Origin: Clostridia bacterium
GTDB taxonomy: Bacteria > Bacillota > Clostridia > Oscillospirales > Acutalibacteraceae
Direction: 5' to 3'
NCBI GenBank assembly: GCA_017507805.1
Contig: JAFWAC010000025.1
Location: forward strand, 1-64,000
Length of the DNA: 64,000 bases
A program made the translations under genes and the position numbers. The stretch's first letter is position 1. Each line of letters opens with the position of its first letter. The notes under the pieces were generated by a model, which saw nothing but the letters and a program-made list of their open reading frames with translations, did not search any database and was not told the DNA's origin. Shown piece by piece: positions 24,599-32,333 of this stretch.

Positions 24599-25723
24599 TT
24601 GAAAAAAATAATTTGTATTATTGCGGTGCTTGCAATTTTTATATTGCCTTATAATATAAGCGCTTTGGGTACATCTGCCAGGGCGGCAATTCTCATAAAC
24701 GGAGATACCGGTGAGGTAATTTACGAACAGAATGCCGATGAACAGCTACCAATGGCAAGCACTACAAAAATAATGACCGCCTTATTGCTTTGTGAAAACG
24801 GCGATTTTGACAGGGAGATTACCGTCACTGCAGAAATGCTGAGGGTGGAAGGGTCGTCAATGGGCTTGCTTGCAGGTGATACCGTTACTCTGCACGATTT
24901 GCTTTACGGCTTGCTTTTAGCTTCGGGTAACGATGCCGCTAATGTTGTGGCGTATGTTCTGGGCGGTACGGTGGACGGCTTTGCAAAGCTGATGAATAAA
25001 AAGGCGCAGGAGCTGGGACTTGCCAATACTCACTTTGTAACACCCTCCGGACTTGATGCTGAGGGGCATTTTACCACTGCACGCGATCTTGCGACATTAG
25101 CAAGATATGCCATGCAAAACGATTATTTTGCAGAAGCTGCGGCAACCCAAAAAGCAACCTTGGAATACGGTAATCCACCGTATAAGCGCTCGCTTACAAA
25201 CCATAACAAGCTTTTAAAAACCTTTGATGGTGCTGTCGGGGTTAAAACAGGCTTTACAAAAAGGTCGGGCAGGTGCTTGGTCTCAGCGGCTAAGCGTGAC
25301 GGGAAATATGTTATTGCCGTTACCCTGCATGATCCCAACGATTGGGATGACCATTCCTCTATGCTCGAATATGGGCTGTCAAAGCTTGAAATAACCGAAA
25401 TCAAGCCGGAAAATAATTGCTGTAAAATTCCTGTTGTGGGCGGTAAGACTTCGGATTTGATGATAGAGGTTGAGCCTTTGTCGGTCTGCTTTCTTGACGC
25501 TTCAAGGCTTAGCTGTGAGATAAATTTGCCGCAGTTTGTATATGCACCGATTAATAAGGGCGATGTAATTGGAACGGCTGTGTATAAAAACGGCGATACA
25601 GTTATTGAAACAAAATCGTTGACAGCTCAAAGTGAGATAACCGCGGCAGTGTATAAAAAAAGCTTGCTTGAAGGCTTGAAGGAAAATATAAAATATATAT
25701 TTATAAATATATGGGAGAAATAA
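24599..25723 (+). CDS. dacF: D-alanyl-D-alanine carboxypeptidase, DacF/PBP5 type
   Basis: Secreted, membrane-attached serine peptidase that trims peptidoglycan stem peptides. A signal peptide (KKIICIIAVLAIFILPYNISA) precedes the S11 catalytic domain: LPMASTTKIMTA holds the SxxK motif (about residues 52-56), LLLASGNDAANVV the SGN motif (about 104-112) and GVKTGFTKRSG the KTG motif (about 213). A C-terminal beta domain ends in an amphipathic helix (LLEGLKENIKYIFINIW) for membrane attachment. The start is TTG 24599, preceded by GAGGTGG; a weak hairpin may cover that site. It lies between gerW and rluB, the known position of the sporulation-linked DacF branch. Confidence 0.93.
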   Translation: MKKIICIIAVLAIFILPYNISALGTSARAAILINGDTGEVIYEQNADEQLPMASTTKIMTALLLCENGDFDREITVTAEMLRVEGSSMGLLAGDTVTLHDLLYGLLLASGNDAANVVAYVLGGTVDGFAKLMNKKAQELGLANTHFVTPSGLDAEGHFTTARDLATLARYAMQNDYFAEAAATQKATLEYGNPPYKRSLTNHNKLLKTFDGAVGVKTGFTKRSGRCLVSAAKRDGKYVIAVTLHDPNDWDDHSSMLEYGLSKLEITEIKPENNCCKIPVVGGKTSDLMIEVEPLSVCFLDASRLSCEINLPQFVYAPINKGDVIGTAVYKNGDTVIETKSLTAQSEITAAVYKKSLLEGLKENIKYIFINIWEK

Positions 25724-26464
25724 ATGAAAGATAATAAAATAAGGCTTCAGAAGCATCTTTCTGAGTGCGGAATAGCCTCACGCAGAAAAGCAGAGGAATT
25801 AATTGAACAGGGCAAGGTGCGTGTCAACGGCAGAGTTGCGGCTTTGGGCGCAAAGGTTGACCCAAAGCGTGATAAGGTGTCTGTTCACGGTAAAACCGTT
25901 GTGCCGCAAAATCAAAAAATGTATATAATGCTTCACAAGCCGCGCGGTTTTGTAACCACTACAAGCGATGAGCTTGACCGTAAATGCGTTACCGACCTCG
26001 TAAAGGATGCCGGCGTCAAGCTTTTTCCTGTCGGCAGACTTGACCGCAATTCCGAGGGCTTGCTTATAATGACTAATGACGGTGTTTTTGCCAATAATCT
26101 TACCCATCCATCAGCCCATGTCAATAAAACCTACCGTGTAACCGTTAAGGGCGAGGTTGATGACGAAAAGCTTATCAGGCTTCGCGAGGGTATTGTGTTG
26201 GACGGCAGAAAAACCCTGCCCTGTGATGTTTTTGTTGCCGAAAGAAAGACGGACAGAACGGTGCTTATCTTTATTATACAAGAGGGCAGAAACCGTCAGA
26301 TAAGGCGTATGTGTGAGGAGGTTCAGCTTGAGGTAATGCGGCTTAAGCGCACAGAAATTGCCGGCGTTAAGCTTGGAATGTTGCCTCAAGGAAAATGGCG
26401 TCCCTTAAACGAGAGGGAAATGCGCCACCTTACAGGCGTTACAACGGGAGCAGAAAGCAAATGA
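25724..26464 (+). CDS. rluB: 16S/23S rRNA pseudouridine synthase, RsuA/RluB family
   Basis: Isomerises a uridine of ribosomal RNA to pseudouridine. The 246 residues open with an S4 RNA-binding domain (IRLQKHLSECGIASRRKAEE, about 5-24). The catalytic domain follows with YIMLHKPRGFVTT, FPVGRLDRNSEGLLIMTNDG (catalytic Asp in GRLDRNSEG, about 105), HVNKTYRVTVKG and EGRNRQIRRMCE. The length fits RluB rather than the shorter RsuA. It starts directly after the dacF stop, and its stop overlaps the next gene's ATG. Confidence 0.95.
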   Translation: MKDNKIRLQKHLSECGIASRRKAEELIEQGKVRVNGRVAALGAKVDPKRDKVSVHGKTVVPQNQKMYIMLHKPRGFVTTTSDELDRKCVTDLVKDAGVKLFPVGRLDRNSEGLLIMTNDGVFANNLTHPSAHVNKTYRVTVKGEVDDEKLIRLREGIVLDGRKTLPCDVFVAERKTDRTVLIFIIQEGRNRQIRRMCEEVQLEVMRLKRTEIAGVKLGMLPQGKWRPLNEREMRHLTGVTTGAESK

Positions 26465-26832
26465 TTGAATTGGGTGTTTTAAAGGATAAAAACAAAACGA
26501 AACAGCTTTTTGAGCAAAATAACCTTGAGTTCGGCGGATTTTCGGTTTGTGTTTCCGCCGTCAGCGCAGGTGATGAATTGGGATATTGCCTTTTGGATAT
26601 AGGTCTGGAGAAAACGGTTGTGTATTGCATCGAGCCTTTGAACGATGTTCCTTTGGCAGACGGTATTCTGCGAAGCGCGTTGCATGTTTCGGCAGAACGC
26701 GGAGTAATGAATGCCTTTTATGCCGATACCTTGTCGGAGGAATTTTTGAATAAAATCGGCTTTATAAAGAACCAAGAGGAAAAAAGACTTGATATTGACA
26801 AGCTGTTTTCAAGCTGCTGTAGCTGTAAATAA
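26461..26832 (+). CDS. Small GNAT-like protein with C-terminal Cys cluster
   Basis: Protein of 123 residues starting at the ATG that overlaps the rluB stop, so probably translationally coupled. The middle and end (LADGILRSALHVSAERGVM followed by FLNKIGFIKN) resemble the second half of a GNAT acyltransferase fold, but the acetyl-CoA pyrophosphate loop (Q/RxxGxG/A) is not visible, so catalytic activity is doubtful. The last residues, LFSSCCSCK, hold three cysteines that might bind metal. I cannot name a family with certainty; a role linked to rRNA modification would rest on position only. Confidence 0.6.
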   Translation: MIELGVLKDKNKTKQLFEQNNLEFGGFSVCVSAVSAGDELGYCLLDIGLEKTVVYCIEPLNDVPLADGILRSALHVSAERGVMNAFYADTLSEEFLNKIGFIKNQEEKRLDIDKLFSSCCSCK

Positions 26833-26860
26833 TATTTTGCATTAAAAATTTCAATAAATC

Positions 26861-26904
26861 AAACGCGATAGAAGCAAATTAAAGCCTCTGTCGCGTTTTG
26901 TTTT
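26861..26904 (+). terminator. Terminator of the M50-scpAB-rluB row
   Basis: AAACGCGATAGAAGC at 26861-26875 pairs with GCCTCTGTCGCGTTT at 26884-26898 (one G-U pair and one mismatch) and runs into a T-rich tail. It lies about 30 bases after the last stop. Confidence 0.85.
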
Positions 26905-26934
26905 GAAAATATTATTCATCAATGATTTTTTTAT

Positions 26935-27022
26935 AAATTATAGTTTGCCGCGAGCCCGGCGGTCATCCGCCCTTTTATTCTGCAAAATCGCAACCCAATA
27001 CCCCGATGGTGTAAATGTGTCT
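26935..27022. repeat. Isolated repeat end (AAATTATAGTTTGCCGCG), fragment of a MITE-like element
   Basis: The motif at 26935-26952 matches the ends of the elements at 27023-27160 and 31913-32138. The following 70 bases hold no gene and no matching opposite end before the next element begins, so this is probably a partial or interrupted copy. Confidence 0.55.
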
Positions 27023-27160
27023 GAATTATAGTTTATCGCACTAATTTAATTGACCTTTCGTAGGGGACGATGCCCACATCGTCCCGCCAAAATTTGCAGA
27101 AACCCAACGGGACGATGTGGGCATCGTCCCCTACGAATAACCCCAATAAACTATAATTTG
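27023..27160. repeat. MITE-like element with AAATTATAGTTT-type ends and a 28-bp perfect inner palindrome
   Basis: AATTATAGTTTAT at 27024-27036 and its complement ATAAACTATAATTT at 27146-27159 frame the unit. Inside, two perfect 28-base arms (27059-27086 and 27108-27135, beginning CGTAGGGGACGATGCCCA) face each other across 21 bases. No ORF is present. Such non-coding units with terminal and internal inverted repeats look like miniature transposable elements. Confidence 0.7.
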
Positions 27161-27420
27161 AAGTAATGAGTATTAGTGAATAAGTAATGTGTGCCGCAAA
27201 GCGGCACGATATATATCGGTTTGCGTAGCAAACACCAAACCTCTTACCTTTACCTCGAAAATTTGTAGGGCAGGGCATTGGTTCTGCCGATACCTCTGCG
27301 AAAGGTAAGCGCCGACCACGGCGGCAACCAAGACACCCGTACCGTTTTGTCCTTTACTTTGTTTCGGTGGGAGCAAGCCCCACCCTACGGTATACCATTT
27401 CCCACGCCAAACTATAATTT
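27161..27420. repeat. Second MITE-like/palindrome-rich unit
   Basis: The unit ends in CCCACGCCAAACTATAATTT at 27401-27420, nearly the same as the right end of the 31913-32138 element. It contains GTGCCGC/GCGGCAC (27191-27207), GTTTGC/GCAAAC (27219-27233), and imperfect GTAGGG-type arms near 27265 and 27369-27387. No gene is seen. It lacks a clear left end, so it may be nested with the neighbouring unit. Confidence 0.6.
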
Positions 27421-27449
27421 AAACGAAATATTTTATTATACAACCATAG

Positions 27450-27491
27450 CAATTGTGGCTCTCAAAAGGTGTACCTTTTGAGAGCCACAAT
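27450..27491. repeat. 20-bp-arm palindrome upstream of the LRR gene
   Basis: AATTGTGGCTCTCAAAAGGT at 27450-27469 is followed by GT and its exact complement at 27472-27491, then ATTTTT. It could be a terminator or a protein-binding site. Its central 20 bases (27461-27480) recur in inverted orientation at 27599-27618. Confidence 0.75.
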
Positions 27492-27594
27492 TATTTTTAC
27501 AAATTATACCATAAACCCTCTAAAAGCGCAATACATAAAAGTAAAAAAAGCTGTTTTTTATAAAAACAGACAATTAAAAAGGCGTACTCATACT

Positions 27595-27622
27595 ATTGTC
27601 AAAAGGTACACCTTTTGACAAT
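27595..27622. promoter_or_regulatory. 13-bp-arm palindrome just before the LRR gene ribosome site
   Basis: ATTGTCAAAAGGT at 27595-27607, AC, and the complement at 27610-27622. It ends 6 bases before the GGAGG ribosome site at 27629-27633. The core TCAAAAGGTACACCTTTTGA is the exact reverse complement of the core of the palindrome at 27450-27491. A hairpin here would crowd the ribosome site, or the pair may be operators. Confidence 0.6.
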
Positions 27623-27641
27623 GACGATGGAGGAATATGTT

Positions 27642-30600
27642 ATGAAAAAGCTTTTAGCAACAATATTATCAGTGGTTTTGATAATTTTGGTTTGTCCTTT
27701 GGGATTGTTTAGCATTACCGCAAGCGCAGCTACAACAACACTTAACGGTATTACGCTGACATATTCGGTATCAAACGGTAAGGCAACTATTACCGATTGT
27801 AATACATCAATAAGCGGTGATGTGACTATCCCGTCAACCTTAGGAGGATATCCTGTTACAAGTATAGGCAGTTATGCATTTGAAAATTGCAGTTCGCTGA
27901 CCTCAGTAACAATCCCCGACAGCGTTACGAGCATAGGCTATCATTCGTTTTATAAATGCAGCTCACTTACCTCAATTACAATCCCCGACAGTGTTACGAG
28001 TATAGGCGGTTTTGCATTTGACATTTGCATTTCGCTTGAAACCGTTTACATAACAGATATTGCCGCTTGGTGTAATATCAGTTTTTTTGATAGTTATTCT
28101 AACCCACTATATTATGCAGAAAAGTTATATATCAATGGTGAGCTTGCAACAGATATTGTTATCCCCGACAGCGTTACAAGTATAGGTGGATTTGCATTTT
28201 ATAATTGCAGTTCGTTGACATCGGTAACAATCCCTGACAGCGTTACAAGTATTGGTAATTATGCATTTCAGAATTGCAGTTCGCTGACATCGGTAATAAT
28301 CGGTGACAGCGTCACAAGTATAGGTATAGGGGTATTTAGGAATTGCAGTTCGTTGACATCGGTAACCCTCCCTGACAGCGTCACAAGTATAAGTGCAGAG
28401 GTATTTAGGAATTGTAGTTCGCTGACATCAATTACAATTCCTAATAGTGTTACAAGTATAGGTAATTATGCATTTGATAATTGCAGTTCGCTGACATCGG
28501 TAACAATCCCTGACAGCGTCACAAGTATAAGTGTAGGGGTATTTAGGGATTGCAGTTCGCTGACATCAATTACAATTCCTAATAGTGTTACAAGTATAGG
28601 TAGTTATGCATTTGATAACACAGGATATTACAACAATACTAACAATTGGGAAAATTCTATTCTGTATATTGGTAATCATTTAATTAAAGCAGACGGCATT
28701 TCAGGCAGTTATACAATAAAAGAAAACACCAAAACAATTGTCGGTTATGCATTTCATGGTTGCAGTTCGCTGACATCGGTAACTATCCCCGACAGCGTTA
28801 CAAGTATAGGCGCTCTAGCATTTTATAATTGCAGTTCGCTGACATCAATAACAATTCCCGACAGCGTTACAAGTATAGGATCTTTAGCATTTGGTGATAC
28901 CGCATATTATAATGATGCAGAAAATTGGGATAACGGTGTTTTATATATCTGTAATCATCTTATCGAAGCTGATAACTCATTGTCCGGAGATTATAAAATT
29001 AAAAACGGTGTTAAAACTATCGCAGATTATGCGTTTTATAGCTTGCGTAATTATAAGGGCTGTTTGCTACTGACATCAATAACTATTCCCGATAGCGTCA
29101 CAAGTATAGGTAGGGAGGCGTTTAGGGAGTGCAGTTCACTGACAACAGTAACCATCCCCGACAGCGTTATAAGTATAGACTATGCTGCATTTGGGTTTTG
29201 CAGTTCGCTGACATCGGTAACAATCGGTGATGGTGTTACAAGTATAGGTGGTGATGCATTTGGGGGTTGCGATTCACTGATAACGGTAATAATCGGTGAC
29301 AGTGTTACAAGTATAGGTATTTATGCATTTCAGGATTGCAGTTCGTTGACATCGGTAACCATACCTGACAGTGTAACAAGTATAGGCGACTATGCATTTC
29401 GTGGTTGCAGTTCACTTGAAACTGTATATTATTGCGGAACGGCAGAGCAATGGAACGATATTAGCATAGGCTTGAATAATTCGTATTTAACAAATGCAAC
29501 AAGATATTATCACGATTACAGTGCAATTGATACTGCGCCTACTTGCACGGAATATGGATATACGGTTTATACCTGTTTAATATGCAGTGATACATATACC
29601 GTAACAGACACCGAAAGCGGCTATAAAGAGCATACATACGACAATAATTGCGATACAAGCTGTAATGTTTGCGGAAATATACGAACTGTAAATCCGCACG
29701 AATACACAAACTCCTGCGATACAGAATGTAATATCTGCGGAAATATACGAGCCATAGAACACACATACGATAATTCCTGTGATACAGAGTGTAATGTTTG
29801 CGGATATATCAGAGCTTCTCTTGAACCCCACACTTTTGACGATAACAGCGATGTTGAATGTAATAACTGCCATTATTACAGATATATTACCTATACTGTA
29901 TCAAATAACGAGGTAACAGTTACAGGATATACTGATGATTTTTCAGGCAAGCTTACCATACCGTCAACACTCGGCGGTTATCCCGTTATAAGCATTGGCG
30001 ATTCCGCTTTTGCAAACTGCACTGCGTTGACGAATATAATTTTATCTGACGGTGTTAAAAGTATCGGCACATCGGCTTTTGCTAATTGCACAGGACTTAC
30101 TGCAATAAATATTTCAGGCAGTGTAGAAACGATAGGCTCTAATGCGTTCAGCGGTTGCACAAGGCTTATAAGAGTAACACTTAACGAGGGAACAAAAAGC
30201 ATAGGGGAAAATGCGTTTGCTAGCTGTGAAAACCTTGTGACGATTGCTGTTCCGAGTACAGTGACAGAAATTGGCGCAGATGCGTTCTTAAATTGCGGCG
30301 ACCTTAGAATTGTTGCAATTAATGACATGACCGCTTGGTGTGAATTGTCCTTTGAAAACAAAATTTCCAATCCGTTATATTATGCAACAACGCTCAGGCT
30401 CGATAATGAAACGGTGGTTGATTTAACCGTTCCCGAAGGTACAGAATTTATCGGCGATTATGCATTTTATAATTATGCAAGGTTAAATAGCGTTACTTTG
30501 CCCGACACAGTAAAAAATATTGGTGCAAATGCATTTTACAAATGCACAGGCTTGTGTGAAATTGATTTTGGAAACAAAATAGAAAACATTGGTGTCTGTG

Positions 30601-31874
30601 CTTTTTACAGTTGCACATCTCTTGTGAGCGTTTATATTCCTGACAGTGTGGTTTCAATAGGATCTTTTGCATTTGGGGAGTGTACTTCACTTTCTGATTT
30701 GACAATACCTTTTGTTGGCAGAAGCGCAGAACAAGGTACTTGGCTTGACGATATATTCAGCGCTGACGGTTCTGTACCAAGATCACTTAAAAGTGTTACT
30801 GTCTCCGATAATTGCGATGAAATTAACTGGGGTGCATTTTATAACTGCCGGTATATAGAGTGCTTGACGCTTCCGTTTATAGGCGGCAGTGCAACAGAAA
30901 ATACATATCTTGGTTATATTTTTGGTGATACCCATGGATTGAATGATAGTGTTCCTGAAGCACTAAGTAAAATCATAATTACAAATAATTGTTCAAAGAT
31001 ATATTCGGACGCTTTTCGTAATTGTCGGTATATTAAAGAAATTGTATTACCTGAAAGTATTACGAATATAGGCTGTGATGCATTTTATAATTGTGTATCG
31101 CTCGAAAAGGTTGATATAACAGATATTACCGCTTGGTGCAATATCGATTTTGTTAATGAACATTCAAACCCTGTCTGTTACGGCGATTTATATCTTAACG
31201 GTGAATTGCTTACAGATTTAACCATACCTGAAAAAATCAGCAAAATTAAAAATTATACATTTTATAACTGTTCATCGTTAAAGGATGTTACATTTGGAGA
31301 AAATGTTTCTGAAATAGGAGAATATTCATTTTATCAATGCACAGGCATTAATGAGGTTAAGCTTCCTGACGAGACTAACTCCATTGGTGTCTATGCTTTT
31401 TACGGATGTACCAATCTTTCAAGGCTTGACACAGGAAATGCTCTTGCTTTGATTGACCCTTACGCTTTTTATAATTCAGGTCTTATTGATGTGTTTATAG
31501 GCGGCAATGTTGTATATATTGATATAAATGCTTTTGATTTATGCGATTATATCGAGTGTGTATACTATGCTGCCGATAGCGATATGTGGGAGAGTATAGT
31601 CATTGAGTCAGGCAACGATGCGTTACTTAACGCAACAAAAAAATTTAATTCCTCTGGGTTGTCAGAGGTAGGTGATTTAAACGGTGACGGTGAAATAAAT
31701 ATTAAAGATTTGATAAGATTTAAAAAGGTTTTAGCAGGAAATGTCGAAAGCGGCAGAACAACATCCGACCTTGACCGTAACCGTGATACCAATTCAGTTG
31801 ATTTGACTATTTTGACAAAGCTTATGCTTGGTATTATTGAGGATTTAAAATTATCGTCTGTTATGACAATTTAA
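27642..31874 (+). CDS. BspA-type leucine-rich-repeat surface protein with Cys repeats and C-terminal dockerin
   Basis: Secreted protein of 1410 residues. The signal peptide (KKLLATILSVVLIILVCP, cut near ASA) is followed by about 17 BspA/TpLRR repeats of 23 residues (consensus TSIGxxAFxNCSSLTSVTIPDSV, about residues 70-620), three of them with longer inserts such as ITDIAAWCNI. Next come three CNVCGNIR-like units and a CNNCHYYR (about 660-750), each with a CxxC pair, then a second, more divergent LRR array (about 770-1335). The C-terminus has two Ca-binding dockerin type I segments, GDLNGDGEINIKDLIRF and DLDRNRDTNSVDLTILTKL (about 1345-1400). BspA LRRs bind host or plant polymers and dockerins bind cohesins, so it is probably displayed on a cohesin-bearing scaffold. 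The start follows GGAGG at 27629-27633; the earlier in-frame ATG lies in a palindrome. Confidence 0.92.
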   Translation: MKKLLATILSVVLIILVCPLGLFSITASAATTTLNGITLTYSVSNGKATITDCNTSISGDVTIPSTLGGYPVTSIGSYAFENCSSLTSVTIPDSVTSIGYHSFYKCSSLTSITIPDSVTSIGGFAFDICISLETVYITDIAAWCNISFFDSYSNPLYYAEKLYINGELATDIVIPDSVTSIGGFAFYNCSSLTSVTIPDSVTSIGNYAFQNCSSLTSVIIGDSVTSIGIGVFRNCSSLTSVTLPDSVTSISAEVFRNCSSLTSITIPNSVTSIGNYAFDNCSSLTSVTIPDSVTSISVGVFRDCSSLTSITIPNSVTSIGSYAFDNTGYYNNTNNWENSILYIGNHLIKADGISGSYTIKENTKTIVGYAFHGCSSLTSVTIPDSVTSIGALAFYNCSSLTSITIPDSVTSIGSLAFGDTAYYNDAENWDNGVLYICNHLIEADNSLSGDYKIKNGVKTIADYAFYSLRNYKGCLLLTSITIPDSVTSIGREAFRECSSLTTVTIPDSVISIDYAAFGFCSSLTSVTIGDGVTSIGGDAFGGCDSLITVIIGDSVTSIGIYAFQDCSSLTSVTIPDSVTSIGDYAFRGCSSLETVYYCGTAEQWNDISIGLNNSYLTNATRYYHDYSAIDTAPTCTEYGYTVYTCLICSDTYTVTDTESGYKEHTYDNNCDTSCNVCGNIRTVNPHEYTNSCDTECNICGNIRAIEHTYDNSCDTECNVCGYIRASLEPHTFDDNSDVECNNCHYYRYITYTVSNNEVTVTGYTDDFSGKLTIPSTLGGYPVISIGDSAFANCTALTNIILSDGVKSIGTSAFANCTGLTAINISGSVETIGSNAFSGCTRLIRVTLNEGTKSIGENAFASCENLVTIAVPSTVTEIGADAFLNCGDLRIVAINDMTAWCELSFENKISNPLYYATTLRLDNETVVDLTVPEGTEFIGDYAFYNYARLNSVTLPDTVKNIGANAFYKCTGLCEIDFGNKIENIGVCAFYSCTSLVSVYIPDSVVSIGSFAFGECTSLSDLTIPFVGRSAEQGTWLDDIFSADGSVPRSLKSVTVSDNCDEINWGAFYNCRYIECLTLPFIGGSATENTYLGYIFGDTHGLNDSVPEALSKIIITNNCSKIYSDAFRNCRYIKEIVLPESITNIGCDAFYNCVSLEKVDITDITAWCNIDFVNEHSNPVCYGDLYLNGELLTDLTIPEKISKIKNYTFYNCSSLKDVTFGENVSEIGEYSFYQCTGINEVKLPDETNSIGVYAFYGCTNLSRLDTGNALALIDPYAFYNSGLIDVFIGGNVVYIDINAFDLCDYIECVYYAADSDMWESIVIESGNDALLNATKKFNSSGLSEVGDLNGDGEINIKDLIRFKKVLAGNVESGRTTSDLDRNRDTNSVDLTILTKLMLGIIEDLKLSSVMTI

Positions 31875-31912
31875 AGGTAATATATTGGTTTTAAAATGTG
31901 ATGTGAAAAAAC

Positions 31913-32138
31913 AAATTATAGTTTAGCGGGGTGTTAATTGACAGCACAACCCCATGGCCCCCTTGCCTAAAGGGGGCTGGCAAACGCAAAGCGTTTGTCT
32001 GGGGGATACACATAAAAATTATATATTACTACCTTTTGCACGGTATCCCTCCGTCAAAACCTAACGGTTTTGCCACCTCCCTTTAGTTAAGGGAGGCATA
32101 CTTACGATGCAATTCAACTCACCGCCAAACCATAATTT
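31913..32138. repeat. MITE-like element (226 bp) downstream of the LRR gene
   Basis: The left end AAATTATAGTTTAGCGG and the complement of the right end, AAATTATGGTTTGGCGG, agree over about 25 bases. Inside are a GCCCCCTT/AAAGGGGGC hairpin (31958-31978), GCAAACGC/GCGTTTGT arms (31979-31998) and a CCTCCCTT/AAGGGAGG hairpin (near 32076-32096). No ORF is present. It lies between the LRR stop and that gene's terminator, as if inserted there. Confidence 0.75.
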
Positions 32139-32163
32139 ACAAAGCAAATTGATGAATGAAATT

Positions 32164-32210
32164 AACAGACCGTATTTTAGGGGAACACTCTGAAATATGG
32201 TCTGTTTTTA
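32164..32210 (+). terminator. Terminator downstream of the LRR gene, beyond the MITE
   Basis: AACAGACCGTATTT at 32164-32177 pairs with AAATATGGTCTGTT at 32193-32206 (one G-U pair) and ends in T residues. The 300 bases between gene and terminator are mostly the inserted element. Confidence 0.8.
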
Positions 32211-32333
32211 TCTGTTCAAGCAAAAAAATGAATTTTGTTGAGAATAGTCATTAAAAAAAGTTGAAAATATTTGTATTTGGTGGTAAAATTAATTAAATAT
32301 ATTCTGTTTTTGGATTTGGACGGTGAAAAATGT

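Noticed and set aside
27264..27420. Protein-coding gene (67-codon frame)
   Set aside because: The frame is made of inverted-repeat sequence and has no ribosome site; treated as part of the repeat nest.
27880..29420. CRISPR array
   Set aside because: The repeats are coding, in frame at 69-bp spacing without unique spacers, and translate to LRR units; no cas genes are near.
29577..29873. Antisense ORFs opposite the Cys-repeat region of the LRR gene
   Set aside because: They mirror the repeated sense codons and have no ribosome site; they are shadows.
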